NCBI RefSeq assembly: GCF_002776525.5
Contig: NC_045434.1
Location: 194,625,046-194,689,045 of the forward strand
DNA length: 64,000 nt
Reading direction: 5' to 3'
Source of the DNA: Piliocolobus tephrosceles
Lineage: Eukaryota > Chordata > Mammalia > Primates > Cercopithecidae
The notes beneath the pieces were generated by a model, which was given only the letters and a program-made list of their open reading frames with translations, did no database searches and had not been told where the DNA came from. Of this stretch, positions 44,014-55,096 are shown one piece after another (position 1 is the stretch's first letter; each line of letters begins with the position of its first letter). Position numbers and translations under genes: made by a program.

Positions 44014-44044
44014 TCAAGGGTCCTTTTAAACATACAGAAGTCAG

Positions 44045-44655
44045 AATACATTACACCTGTGCCTAGAACCCTCCAAGGACATCCCATTTCACCCTGTGCA
44101 AAAGCCTGCGTCCTTCCTATCTATAGGCACATGGAAAGAAAAATGTCTGAGTCTTCAAGGAAGTCTTCGAGGCTATCCATGATTTGGCACCTTCTCCACT
44201 CCATCATCTGCCAACCTCACCCCCACTCGTCCTGCCCACCCTGCTCCAGCCACACAGGCTTCCTTACTGTTCCTCTTGCACATCACCTGTGTGTTCACCT
44301 CAGACCCCATGCACTGTCCTCTTTTTCTGTAATGTTCTGGACACCCACGTGGCTCCCGGACTCATTGCCTCAAGGCTTCACTTGAATGTCACCTGATTTG
44401 ACAGCTCTTCTCTGGCTGTCTTGTAAGTACCCCCTCCCCAAACCCTTCCCTCCCTGTTCTACTTTATTTTCCCCGTAACACTTATCATCTCCTCCAATGC
44501 TGTGCATTTTAGTTGTTTATGTGGTTTGTTTTTTTTCTCCCCAGATGAAGGAATTCTTCATGAAGACCGGGACTTTGTTTTCTTCTCTGATATATCCCTG
44601 GCTCCTAGAATAATGTGTGGTACAGGAAAGGACCTCATTTGTTGAATGAGTCCAC
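44045..44655 (+). mobile_element. L2 fragment
   Basis: ACTTGAATGTCACCTGATTTG, GATGAAGGAATTCTTCATG and CTCCTAGAATAATGTGTGG then TTGTTGAATGAG. Confidence 0.65.
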
Positions 44656-44941
44656 GAATCTTTCCTGCCATCTCCTACGTCCACTAATTAGCTAGCTCTC
44701 ACGTACCCAGACCTCTTCGCAACATCGGTGTCCCTCCCTGGCCAGCTGTCACCTCCATTTAAAATCTTCCGGCTCAAACAGCACTCACCAAGGCCCACTA
44801 GCTCTCTCCACCCTGCCTCCCTACCCTAGCTCCTGCCTTGCTATCTTTAGAAGCACCTTCAAGTTTGCTGCGAGCAGCTTCCAGCAGCCCCAGAGTTCAT
44901 AGTACAAAACAAAGGCATAGCAGACATTCCCAGTACTATAC

Positions 44942-45002
44942 CTGGTTCAGCCCTGGCACCTCCCCAGTGGGCCAGGAAAATCAGCCAGGTGAGCAGCCTC
45001 AT
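44942..45002 (-). pseudogene. SMPDL3B: SMPDL3B exon 1 (start codon and signal peptide)
   Basis: ATG at 45002-45000 opens MRLLTWLIFLAHWGGARAEP plus one base of Gly21, a typical short signal peptide (hydrophobic core LTWLIFLA, small residues before the cleavage region). The donor is CCAG/GTATAG. It lies more than 10 kb from exon 2. The exon itself is open. Confidence 0.85.
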
Positions 45003-45563
45003 CCTCGGGGCTCACTTCACCAGAGCGGTGGGATTCTCCAGGAACTGTTGTTCTCACCCCAGGCTTCCCAAGTAGTTTTCTGTGGCCACATGCCTGAGCA
45101 GAACTCCCTGTCCTGTTACAGGTGTTCCAAGTCCTCCAAGGCATCTGGATCCTCTGGCTCTTCCTCCTTTGCCCAGCAGGGTGAGATCTGTGCCCACCCG
45201 AGGAGGCGGGCATCTGGACCGTTAAGTGGAAGGCACACCTCTCCTGCCTGTGCAGCCCCTGCCCCCAGGAGGGAGGGGCAAACCACAGAACTGCAGGTCA
45301 GCATGTCAGGTGAATTGGCAAGCCCCGGAAAGGGGGATCTAATTCAGACTGAGGAAGGTGAGAGGGCTTCTAGGAGGAGGTGACACATGTTTAATCCTTT
45401 CTTAACATTGTATTATGGAAACGGTCAAACAGAAACAGAAGGAGAGAGAATGATGGAATGAACCCCCAACTACCTTCCTCCAGTTGCAGCAATTATGAAC
45501 TTACGGCCACACTTATTTCATCTATACTCCCATTTGATTATTTTATGTATTTAAACAACTTTT

Positions 45564-45839
45564 TATTTTTTTGAGACAGAGTCTCGCTGTCACCCAGGCT
45601 GGAGTGCAGTGGCGCGATCTCAGCTCACTGCAAGCTCCACCTCCCGGGTTCACGCCATTCTCCTGCCTCAGCCTCCCGAGTAGCTGGGACTACAGGCTCC
45701 CACCACCACCCCCAGCTAATTTTTTGTATTTTTAGTAGAGACGGGGTTTCACTGTGGTCTCGATCTCCTGACCTCATGATCCGCCCGTTCCGGCCTCACA
45801 AAGTGCTGGGATTACAGGCATGAGCCAGCGTGCCCAGCC
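45564..45839 (-). mobile_element. AluY, antisense, with internal deletion
   Basis: Perfect 16-bp duplication TATTTAAACAACTTTT at 45548-45563 and 45841-45856. The segment between GGGTTTCAC and GTGGTCTCG is shortened. Confidence 0.92.
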
Positions 45840-45918
45840 CTATTTAAACAACTTTTAAAGTTTTTTATTGTTTTAACTTTTATTTATTTATGTATTTTTT
45901 TTACAGAAGGGGTCTCAG

Positions 45919-46217
45919 GCCGGCTGCAGTGGCTCATGTCTGTAATCCCAGCACTTTGGGAGGCTAAGGCAGGAGGACCGCTTGAACCCAGGAGTTTGAG
46001 GCCATCCTGAGCAACATAGTGAAACGCCATCTCTACAAAAAATACAAAAATTAGCCAGGTGTGGTAATACATGTCTATAGTCCAGCTACTTGGGAGGCTG
46101 AGGCAGGAGGATCCCTTGAGCCTGGGAGGTAGAAGTTGCAGTGAGCCAAGATTGCACCATTACATTCCAGCCTGGGTGACAGAGCAAGACTCTATCTCAA
46201 AAAAAAAAAAAAAAAGA
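45919..46217 (+). mobile_element. Alu nested in an antisense AluJ
   Basis: GGCCGGCTGCAGTGGCTC to an A17 tail. Flanks AGAAGGGGTCTCA and AGAAGGAGGGTGTCTCA. Confidence 0.85.
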
Positions 46218-46516
46218 AGAAGGAGGGTGTCTCATTCTGCCACCCAGGCTAGCGTGCAGTGGCAAGATAATAGCTCACTGCAGTCTTGACCTCCTGGACT
46301 CAAGCTATCTTCCCGCCTCAACCTCTGGAATAGCTGGAACTATAGGCACTCACCACCTCACCTAGCTTTTTTAAATTTTTATTTATTTATTTATTTTTAT
46401 AAACAGCATCTTACTGCATTACTCATTCTGGTCCTAAACTCCTGGCTTCAAGTGATCCTCCCATCTCAGCCTCCCAAAGCACTGAGCTTACAGGTGTGAG
46501 CTACCATACCTGGCCC
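46218..46516 (-). mobile_element. AluJ, antisense, interrupted near its tail
   Basis: GGTGTCTCATTCTGCCACCC to CATACCTGGCC, with a TTTA-expanded middle linker. The nested Alu lies at its start. Confidence 0.83.
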
Positions 46517-46602
46517 CCACTGTATTATGTTAAATTCCAGTGATCATATCATTTTGAACATAAGCAGTATGTATCTCTAAAAGATAAGGACTCTCTTTTT
46601 CT

Positions 46603-46908
46603 TTCTTTCTTTTCTTTTTTTTTTTTGAGATGGAGTTTCGCTCTTGTTGCCCAGGCTGCAGTGCAATGGCACGATCTTGGCTTACTGCAACCTCTGCCTC
46701 CTGGGTTCAAGCGATTATCCTGCCTCTGCCTCCCGAGTAGCTGGTATTACAGGCATGTGCCACCAGGCCTGGCTAATTTTGTATTTTTAGTAGAGATGGG
46801 GTTTCTCCACATTGGTCAGGCTGGTCTCGAACTCCTGACTTCAGGTGATCCGCCTGCCTTGGCCTCCCAAAGTGCTGGGATTACAGGTGTGAGCCACTGC
46901 GCCCGGCT
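46603..46908 (-). mobile_element. AluS, antisense
   Basis: Perfect 16-bp duplication AGGACTCTCTTTTTCT at 46587-46602 and 46909-46924. Confidence 0.93.
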
Positions 46909-46937
46909 AGGACTCTCTTTTTCTAACACATTATCAG

Positions 46938-46969
<32 letters not shown>

Positions 46970-46978
46970 CAGTAATTC

Positions 46979-47121
46979 CACCGGGTACGGTGAGGCAGGA
47001 GAATTTCTTGAGCCCGGGAGGTGGAGGGTGCAGTGAGCAGAGACCGTGCCATTACACTCCAGCCTGGGTGACAAGAGCAAACTCCGTCTAAAAAAAAAAA
47101 AAGAAAGAAAAAAAAAGAAAG
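46979..47121 (+). mobile_element. Alu with large internal deletion
   Basis: CCGGGTACGGTG runs straight into AGGCAGGAGAATTTCTTG, so the left monomer and part of the right are missing. The tail has AAAG repeats. Confidence 0.78.
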
Positions 47122-47727
47122 TGGTGAACAATGCAAAGCTTCTGCCCTCACAGGGCTTACATTCAGCGGAAAATATGGGCATTACACAAATCAATCAACA
47201 AGGCTCCTGGCCTAGCTAAGTCCCTGGGGTCAGAGACGCAGCAGAATTTCCAGCCCCTAGGAACTGTGCAGCCTTAGCCAATGAGTATGTTATGCCCACA
47301 AACAACTACAGACTAAACCCCATTTCTGTTTAGGGCCTAGGTCACCCCAAGGAAGTGAGGGGCATCAAAATAATCACCAAGACTGAATCTTCTGCCAGTC
47401 CAGGGGGAAGAAAGCTCAGAGACCCACTGCTATGGATTTAATAAAAATAAAGCCATGTGATTTTTCTTGCCCCTGAGTCTGTGGCCCAATTTATAATCCA
47501 GGGCATGTTGAGGTATGCGTGGAAGGTAACCTATGGGACTGGTGGGGAAGGAGGGCAGGCAAGGAGTCTAGGGCAGCCAGCGTTCCCAGGGCTGGGCAGG
47601 GAGTTGGCAATGGTTACACTCGAAATTGGAACAAGAGAGAGAGTCCTGGGAGGGCACTGGAGCTCCTCATAAACCCATCTGACAGATGCTAGAGTCTTAC
47701 TCAGCTTTTGACTGCATGGAGGGCTTC

Positions 47728-48019
47728 TTTTTTTTTTGAGACAAGGTCTTGCTCTGTCACCCAGGCTAGAGTGCAGTGGCCCTATCATGGCTCATTACAG
47801 CCCTGAACTCCCAGGCTTAAGCAGTCATCCCACCTCAGCCTCTCAGGTGTCTGGGACTGCAAGCGCACACCACCACGCCCAGCTAATTTTTGTATATTTA
47901 GCAAAAAGGGGGTTTGGTTGGGTTGCCCAGGTGGGTCTCAAACTTTTGGGCTCAAGGGATCCGCCCAGCTCACCCTCCCAAAGTGCTGGGATTACAGGCA
48001 TCAGTAACCACATCAGGCC
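47728..48019 (-). mobile_element. AluJ, antisense
   Basis: GAGACAAGGTCTTGCTCTG to CACATCAGGCC. Confidence 0.87.
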
Positions 48020-48170
48020 TGCAAGGGTTTCTTTTAAATACCTCAGTTTTTTGGTCAGTGTCCCCTGAAGATACCATCATCACCACCACCAGTAACCAAT
48101 AAGATATCTTTGTGAATGTAGAAAAGGGGACTCTTCTAGGCCTTTGTGTGAATTAGATAAAGATGCCTCC

Positions 48171-48287
48171 AGCCGAGCACAGTGGTTCACACCTGTAATC
48201 CCAGCACTTTGGGAGGCTGAGATGGGAGGATTGCTTGAGCCCAGGAGTTCAAGACCAGCCTGGGCAACACAACAAGACTCCATCTCA

Positions 48288-48317
<30 letters not shown>
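48171..48317 (+). mobile_element. Alu left monomer with AAAT tail
   Basis: CAGCCGAGCACAGTGGTTC to (AAAT)7. Confidence 0.8.
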
Positions 48318-48318
<1 letters not shown>

Positions 48319-48610
48319 GGCTGGGCGTGGTGACCTCATGCCTGTAATCCCAGCACCTTGGGAGGCCGAGGCAGGCAGATCATGAGGTCAGGAGATCAAG
48401 CCTATCCTGGCCAACATGGTGAAACCTCGTCTCTACTAAAAATACAAAAATTAGCTGGGCATGGTGGCGGGTGCCTGTAATCCCAGCTACTCTAGAGGCT
48501 GAGGCAGGACAATCGCTTAAACCAAGAAGTCAGAGGTTGCAGTGAGCTGACATCACGCCACTGCACTCCAGCCTGGTGACAGAGTGAGACTCCGAAAAAA
48601 AATTAATTAA

Positions 48611-48619
<9 letters not shown>
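48318..48619 (+). mobile_element. AluS
   Basis: GGCTGGGCGTGGTGACCTC to GACTCCGAAAAAAAATTAATT. The tail runs into an AT repeat. Confidence 0.88.
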
Positions 48620-48643
<24 letters not shown>

Positions 48644-48647
48644 TATA
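48620..48647. repeat. AT dinucleotide repeat
   Basis: About 13 AT units in the tail of the Alu at 48318. Confidence 0.9.
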
Positions 48648-48987
48648 CTTAAAAAAAAAAAAAAAGGAAACATGCCCCCATCCCAGACAGGCACAGCCAG
48701 GGCTCAGAGTGGAAGCAGGGGTGGGGGTGGGAGCTAAGCCCCCACTCAGCCCTCTGTCAGGAGCCTATGACTCAATGGCAGTGCTTCTTCCTGGGCCTGA
48801 CCAGCTGGAGGCGCCTGTGCTGGGTTTGCTGAAAGAGGTAACTGAAGAGGGAAATCCTAGTGGACCGGACTTTGCCTTCTTAGCTACAAAACAGCCCCTC
48901 TTCTTCAAACTGCCCAAACCATTTGTTTGACTCTTGGCAACTGTAATTTCCAGGAAATCCCCACCACTCTTAAGAGAAAAGCATGTT

Positions 48988-49298
48988 GGCCAGGCACAGT
49001 GGCTCACACCTCCAATCCCAGACCTTTATGAGGCAAAGGCGGGAGGATAGCCTGAGCCCGGGAATTCAAAACCAGCCTAAACAATATGAGGAGGCTCCAT
49101 TTCCACCAAACAGTAAAAATAAATAAAAATAAAAATTAGCCAGTTGTGGGCATGCACCTGTAGTTCCAGCTATTTGGGAGGCTGAGATGGGAGGATAGCT
49201 TCAGCCCAGGAGGCTGAGGCTGCAATGAGCCAAGATCACCACTGCACTCCAGGCTGGGCAACAGAGTGAGATCCTATCTCAAAAAAAGAAAAAAAAAG
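48988..49298 (+). mobile_element. AluJ
   Basis: GGCCAGGCACAGTGGCTC to CTCAAAAAAAGAAAAAAAAG. Confidence 0.87.
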
Positions 49299-49628
49299 AC
49301 ATGTATGAAGCTAACAAGAAGCAAGGGCTCTTCATGTTTTGTCGTATCCCTTTTCGTCCTATAACCTCAGCAGTGCATGTCAGCAGAAAAACCAAACTCT
49401 GTAAAATATTTTAAAGAGGTTTTTTTCTGAGCTAATGAGTGGCCACACCCAGTGAAAACACAAATCCAAGAATCCTTGAGTAAGTGGTCCCAGGAGGTCG
49501 AATTACAGTTTGGTTTTATATACATTAGGGAAGCAGGAGTTACAGGCAAAGACATAAATCAATACATGGAAAGTATACATAGATTTGGTCTGAAAAGGCA
49601 GGATATCTTAAAGCAGGGGCTTATAGGT

Positions 49629-49902
49629 TTATTTATTTATTTATTTGTAGACAGGGTCTCACTCTGCCCCCTAGGCTGCAGTGCGGTGGCCCTACTGCAA
49701 CCTCCGCCTCCTGCAACCTCTACCTCCTAGGCTTTAGCAATCCCCCTCACCTCAACCTCTCAAGTAGCTGGGACTACAGTTGCAAACCACCACACTCAGC
49801 TAATGTTGTTCAGACTGGTCTCAGACTCCTGGGCTCATGTGATCTGCCCACCTTGGCCTCCCAAAATGCTGGGATTATAGGCATAAGCCACCACAACCTG
49901 CC
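49629..49902 (-). mobile_element. AluJ, antisense, in an LTR-like element
   Basis: TTTA tail, GTAGACAGGGTCTCACTCTG, to CCACAACCTGCC, with a short internal deletion. Confidence 0.83.
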
Positions 49903-49916
49903 CAGAAATTCTTTTT

Positions 49917-50212
49917 CTTTTTTTTCTTTGAGACAGAGTTCAGCTCTTATTGCCCAGTCTGGAGCGCAGTGGTATGATGTCAGCTCACTGCAACCTCCAC
50001 CTCCTGGGTTCAAGTGATTCTCCTGCCTTAGCCTTCCGAGTAGCTGGGATTACAGGCATGTGCCACCACACCTGGCTAATTTTGTATTTTTAGTAGAGAA
50101 AAGGTTTCACCATGTTAGCCAGGCTGGTCTTGAACTTCTGATCTCAGGTGATCTACCCACCTTGGCCTCCCAAAAGTGCTGGGATTACAGGCATGAGCCA
50201 CCACGCCCAGCC
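49917..50212 (-). mobile_element. AluS, antisense
   Basis: Flanks CCCAGAAATTCTTT and CCCAGAGATTCTTT bracket the element. Confidence 0.88.
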
Positions 50213-50291
50213 CAGAGATTCTTTAATTTGTAGTTAGTTAAAGGAGTAAGGTTCTGTCTAAAACCTGAAGTCAGCAGAAAGGAATGTTTTA

Positions 50292-50610
50292 CTTTTTTAT
50301 TTTATTTATTTATTTATTTATTTATTTTTTGAGACAGAATCTCGCTGTGTCACCCAAGCTGAAGTGCAGTGGTGTGATCTTGGCTCACTGCAACCTCCCT
50401 CTCCTGGGTTCAAGCAATTCTCCTGTTTCAGCCTCCTGAGTAGCTGGGATTACAGACACTTGCCACCATGCCCAGCTAATTTTTGTATTATTAGTAAAGA
50501 CAGGGTTTCACCACATTGGCCAGACTGGTCCTGAACTCCTGACCTAGGGGTTCCACCCACCTTGGCCTCTCAAAGTGCTGGGATTATAGGCATGAGCCAC
50601 TGCACCCCAC
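50292..50610 (-). mobile_element. AluS, antisense
   Basis: Perfect 17-bp duplication CAGAAAGGAATGTTTTA at 50275-50291 and 50611-50627. TTTA tail. Confidence 0.93.
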
Positions 50611-51259
50611 CAGAAAGGAATGTTTTAAATGATGATAAGATGCTATGTAGCAGATTGATGGCCTACTGGCATGACTTAACCCTTGACTGGCATGGCCCAA
50701 GTCTTGTTTATAATTTGGTATCTTATTGCCACAAAGAGTCTGTTTCGTCAGTCTTACCATCTCTATTTTAACGTTTACGCTGGTCAGTTGTTGTGCCTGA
50801 CTCCAAAAGGGAGTGGGTATAATGAAGTGTGTCATCACGGCCAGGAATTCAGTTTTTAAGTTTTTTTGTGGAGTCCCCGTGGCCAAGAGGGGTCCACTCG
50901 GTCGGGGTGGGACTTACGATTTTATTTTTAGTTTGCATCATATAAAACAAACACCCTGGTGGCAAAGTCCTTGCAGGAAGAGAAAGCCCTCAGGTGCTGA
51001 TCACCTTTGTCCATTCCTGGCCTCAGAGCCTCTGGGAAGCCAGGCTGCAACTCTAGTTGACCTGGGGTTCAAGTCCACAGAAGACCAGGACAGAATCTCT
51101 GACTGCTGACTTGTAGCCCAGGCAAAGACACTTTGCTCTTTTGCATTCATTCACGTATGCATTTAACTTTCATTCAACATCCATTTATTAAGCAGCCTCT
51201 ATGTGCCAAGAGCTGTGGCAAGTGCTGGTGATACAATGGTGAACAAAACTCGGTTATAG

Positions 51260-51568
51260 GCTGGGCTCTGTGGCTCACGCCTGTAATCCCAGCACTTTGG
51301 GAGGCCAAGGTGGGCAGATCATGAGGTCAGGAGATCAAGACCATCCTGGCTAACATGGTGAAACCCCATCTCCACTAAAAAAAAATACAAAAAATTAGCC
51401 AGGCATGGTGGCGGGCGCCTGTAGTCCCAGCTACTCTGGAGGCTGAGGCAGGAGAATGACGTGAAGCTAGGAGGTGGAGCTTGCAGTGAGCCGAAGCCGA
51501 GATCGTGCCACTGCACTCCAGCCTGGGTGACAGAGTGAGACACTGTCTCAAAAAAAAAAAAAAAAACC
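51260..51568 (+). mobile_element. AluY
   Basis: AACTCGGTTATAG at 51247-51259 and 51569-51581. GCTTGCAGTGAGCCG, with a short GAAGCC duplication next to it. Confidence 0.92.
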
Positions 51569-51739
51569 AACTCGGTTATAGATTAGTGAGAGAAACAGGC
51601 TTTGACAGAGTCATACAGACAAATTAAAATTATAACTGTGATGGTGCTCGGTTTGGGTGCCCTCCTAAGAACCTTGAACTTTTTCATACAGTTCACAGGG
51701 AGTCACTGAAGGTTTTGGAGGAGGAAAGTGAAAAGATCA

Positions 51740-52022
51740 GACTGAGTGCGGTGGCTCATGTCTGTAATCCCAGCACTTTGGGAGGCCGAGGCAGGCCGAG
51801 GTCAAGAAGTTTGAGACCAGCCTGGCCGACATGGCAAAACCCCATCTCTACTAAAAATACAAAAAAAAATGAGCCGGGCGTGGTGGCAGGCACCTGTAAT
51901 CCTAGCTACTAGGGAGGCTGAGGTAGGAGAATTGCTTGAACCCGGAAGGCAGAGGTTGCAGTGAGTTGAGATTGTGCCACTGCACTCCAGCCTGGGTGAC
52001 AGAGTGAGACTCCACCTCAAAA

Positions 52023-52081
<59 letters not shown>

Positions 52082-52089
52082 AAAAAAAA
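51740..52089 (+). mobile_element. AluS with 60-bp AAAT tail
   Basis: Perfect 16-bp duplication GAAAGTGAAAAGATCA at 51724-51739 and 52090-52105. Confidence 0.93.
52019..52082. repeat. AAAT tetranucleotide repeat
   Basis: About 15 perfect units forming the tail of the Alu at 51740. Likely length-polymorphic. Confidence 0.92.
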
Positions 52090-52168
52090 GAAAGTGAAAA
52101 GATCATGGAATAATTACTCATATTTTCCCCTTTGCAGCAGCAGTGACTGCTCAAAAGAATAAGTAGTG

Positions 52169-52468
52169 AGCTAGGCGCAGTGGCTCACACCTGTAATCCC
52201 AGCACTTTGGGAGGCCAAGGCAGGTGGATCACCTGAGGTCGAGAGTTTGAGACCAGCCTGACCAACATGGAGAAACTCCGTCTCTACTAAAAATACTAAA
52301 GTAACTGGCCATGGTGGTGCATGCCTGTAATCCCAGCTACTCAGGGGGCTGAGGCAGGAGAATCGCTTGAACCCAGGAGGTGGAGGTTGCAGTGAGCCGA
52401 GATCGTGCCATTGCACTCCAGTCTGGGCAACAAGAGTGAAACTCTGCCCAAAAAAAAAAAAAAAAAAG
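52169..52468 (+). mobile_element. AluS
   Basis: AAGAATAAGTAGTG before, AGAGTAAGTAGTG after an A18 tail. Confidence 0.9.
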
Positions 52469-53181
52469 AGTAAGTAGTGGTGAAACCTGGGAAGCCTCAA
52501 ATTATACCATCTATTCGTGTGTTCTCTTATCTGGGCTTTTTGTGATGGTTGATCCTTAAAAATCTCAGAAATTCTTAAGTTGTCCACAATTGACAAACTC
52601 GGCCTGGCCAAACATTAATTGAAGAAACCTGCTTCTGTTCCTGGGTTCCACTCTATTTCTCCCCATCCATTTCTGAATTTCACCCAGATTCAAAACTAGA
52701 GTCACTTGAGGGTTAGCACAGCTCCTGGCACTAAATATATGTTCATCAAATAAATGTATGGTGGAATGAGTAAGTCTGGACGAATAAAAAAATTAATGAC
52801 TTGAAGACACCCGAAGCTTCGCCCCTTCCTACGACTTCTGCTTGCTCTGCCTCTTTCTTTACCACTGCCTCTGCCGTGGTGCAGGTCTGCATCATTGCTA
52901 CCTGGGCCTGTTAATCCAGCTTGATAACAGATCTCCCTACCTCTAGTCTCAGACAGTTCCCGGCCTCTCCACACTCCTCACTCTGCCTCACTCAATCTGG
53001 AAGTGATCTTATAATTCTCTTGCTTCAAAAACCTGTGGCTCCCCATGGCTATGGGAAAAAAATCCTAAATCCTTAGCATGACATTTAGATTGGGCAATGT
53101 CACTTCTTTGTAGGTATCTCCCTTATCATCTGTCCTCCTGGGTACACTTCTTCCTGGAGTACTCTTTAAAATTATACATAG

Positions 53182-53306
53182 TAGCCAGGTGCAGTGGCTC
53201 ACGCCTGTAATCCTAGTACTCTGGGAGGCCAAGGCTGGCAGATCACTTGAGGCCAAGTGTTTGAGACCAGCCTAGGCAACACAGCAAAACCTCGTCTCTA
53301 AAAAGA
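53182..53306 (+). mobile_element. Alu left monomer
   Basis: AGCCAGGTGCAGTGGCTC to CTCGTCTCTAAAAAGAG. Confidence 0.8.
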
Positions 53307-53309
53307 GGG

Positions 53310-53390
53310 GCTCAGGAGTCACGCAGAACTGGGTTCAATTCCAGCTCCTCCCTCTACTAGCTCTGTGACCTTAGACTGATAACAGCCTCA
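53310..53390 (+). mobile_element. MIR
   Basis: AACTGGGTTCAATTCCAGCTC (B-box-like) and TAGCTCTGTGACCTTAGAC. Confidence 0.6.
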
Positions 53391-53972
53391 CCGGAGTGGT
53401 CAGGCACACCATTACAGAACCCAAAGGTTACAGGAACAGTAAGACATTCATCCATAGGCCAGCCAGAAAGCCCTGACCAGGGTAACTAACTGTCTCAGTT
53501 CAACTGGGACTGGGTGGTGAGGAGGTTTCTGGAATATGGGACTTGGGACTTTCGGCTTAAAAACTGGGAAAGTCCTGGGCAAACCAGGACTAATGGTCAC
53601 CTTGTACCTTTGGCCCCAGCCAGTGTCTTGTGTTTAATCCAATGTACCCTGCAAACGTTATTTTCTACTTGTGGCTGTGATGTGGAAGAGGTTGGGGGGC
53701 AGTTTCCTTATCTGTAAAATGGGGATGACATACTGCTTCCCTCATTTGGTGATCATGAAAATTAAGTAAATAAAGCAGGACCTTTGACCCTACCCTTTTT
53801 GCCAGAGGCACACCCAGATCCCATGCCATTTCCAGTGTAATGATCTTTACTCCAAGATCTTAGAAAACACTCACAATTTGTCTGTCATTGTGACAAATAT
53901 AAAGTATAGCAACATGCTATGTTACATTGGAAAAAGAAATGTAAACATCTAACCTCAAAAAATAAGTATTTT

Positions 53973-54274
53973 CGGCCGGGCACAGTGGCTCACACCTGTA
54001 ATCACAGCACTTCGCGAGGTCGAGGCTGGCAGATCATGAGATCAGGAGTTCGAGACCAGACTGGCCAACATGGTGAAACCCTGTCTCTATTAAAAATACA
54101 AAAATTAGCCAGGCGTGGTGGCAGGTGTCTGTAATCCCACCTACGCAGGAGGCTGAGGCAGGAGAATCGCTTGAACCTGGGAGGTGGAGGTTGCAGTGAG
54201 CCGAGATTGCGCTGCTACACTCCAGTCTGGGCGAGAAAGTGAGATTCTGTCTCTAAATAAATAAATAAATAAAA
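53973..54274 (+). mobile_element. AluS
   Basis: GGCCGGGCACAGTGGCTC to a CTAAATAAATAAATAAAT tail. Confidence 0.9.
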
Positions 54275-54285
54275 TATAATATTTT

Positions 54286-54580
54286 CACCTGGGTGTGGTG
54301 GCTCATGCCTGTAATTCCAGCCCTTTGGGAGGCCAAGGTGGGCAGGCTGCTTGAGCCCAGAAGTCCCAGACCAGCCTGGGCAACATGGTGAAATCCCATC
54401 TCTACAAAAAAATATAAAAATTAGCTGGGCATGGTGGTGCACACCTGTTGTCCTAATTACTTGGGAGGCTGAGGTGGGAGGATGGCTTGAGACTGGGAGG
54501 TTGAGGCTGCAGTGAGCTGAAATTATGCCACTGCACCTCCAGCCTGGGCAACTGAGTCTCAAAATAAATAAATAAATAAT
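54286..54580 (+). mobile_element. AluJ
   Basis: CACCTGGGTGTGGTGGCTC to AAAATAAATAAATAAAT. Confidence 0.87.
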
Positions 54581-55011
54581 GGTACAGAAGCCTTAGGAGG
54601 ATAACAAAATAAATAAAGCAAGGATTCAAAGAAGAATGGGACATGAGGACCTAGATTTTGTGGGGCTGGAAGCTTACACAATTTGGGCGGCTTTCTTTAA
54701 GAAAAAGAATGCAAAATAAGATACAAATGTAAGTATGAATGTAGACCCTTGGAAGAGGCTGTGCAAGTAAGGGGCCCTGAAGCTTAAACCTCACCAGCTT
54801 CCCAGTAAACCATTGTTTCTGTAGGTTTTGTCTGCTCTTTAAGATATGTGAAGTATTCATAAGAATGAGCCATCCTAAAACTTTAATTGCACTTTAAAAT
54901 TTTAAGCATATTTAATTAAATGTGTAAGCAATGTTTAAATACCCAAAGGTTTGATTTCAAGTTTTATTAGCTATTAGAGTTTAATAAATTCAGCACTGAA
55001 CAATAAGTTGA

Positions 55012-55051
55012 CTCTTGAACAACACAGGTTTGAACTGCATGGGTCCACTTA
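55012..55051. mobile_element. DNA-transposon fossil, left piece
   Basis: GTTGACTCTTGAACAACACA resembles the terminal inverted repeat of a Tigger/MER-class element. It is interrupted by the Alu pair at 55052-55764 and resumes at 55765. Confidence 0.55.
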
Positions 55052-55054
55052 TAT

Positions 55055-55096
<42 letters not shown>

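Larger units (their letters stand above)
34645..44941 (-). other. SMPDL3B: SMPDL3B intron 1
   Basis: The largest intron (10.3 kb). It contains at least ten Alu units, L2 fragments (38380-38740, 44045-44655), many MIRs, a DNA-transposon fossil (41210-41563), a solo LTR-like element (41904-42370) and a GT-rich microsatellite (38147-38211). No exon is seen. Confidence 0.75.
20825..45002 (-). pseudogene. SMPDL3B: SMPDL3B relic: acid-sphingomyelinase-like phosphodiesterase 3B, probably inactivated
   Basis: Intact SMPDL3B is a secreted-type, GPI-anchored metallophosphodiesterase of about 455 residues that acts at the cell surface and modulates membrane lipids and Toll-like receptor signalling. All eight coding exons are present in order: 45002-44942, 34644-34431, 30725-30628, 26550-26407, 25413-25243, 24050-23870, 23786-23653 and 21177-20825. 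Exons 1-4 are open and in phase. Exon 5 is 171 nt where the human protein implies 173, and reading stops at 25330-25328 after residue 200. Further lesions are TGA at 23673-23671, GC instead of GT after exon 7, and net -11 and +1 in exon 8. Conserved exon boundaries and introns rule out a retrocopy. Substitutions are denser than in EYA3 or RPA2. A rescued shorter isoform cannot be excluded. Confidence 0.85.
49372..50937 (-). mobile_element. LTR-like relic split by three antisense Alus
   Basis: Non-Alu parts are about 49372-49628, 50213-50275 and 50628-50937. On the minus strand it starts TGCAAACTAAAAATAAAATC (TG start and an AATAAA) and includes the text around GGTTTTATATACATTAGGG, which I associate with a primate LTR family I cannot name. 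Boundaries are uncertain. Confidence 0.45.

Noticed and set aside
20825..45002. SMPDL3B as a processed pseudogene
   Set aside because: All introns are present with splice sites, and the gene lies in its conserved neighbourhood.
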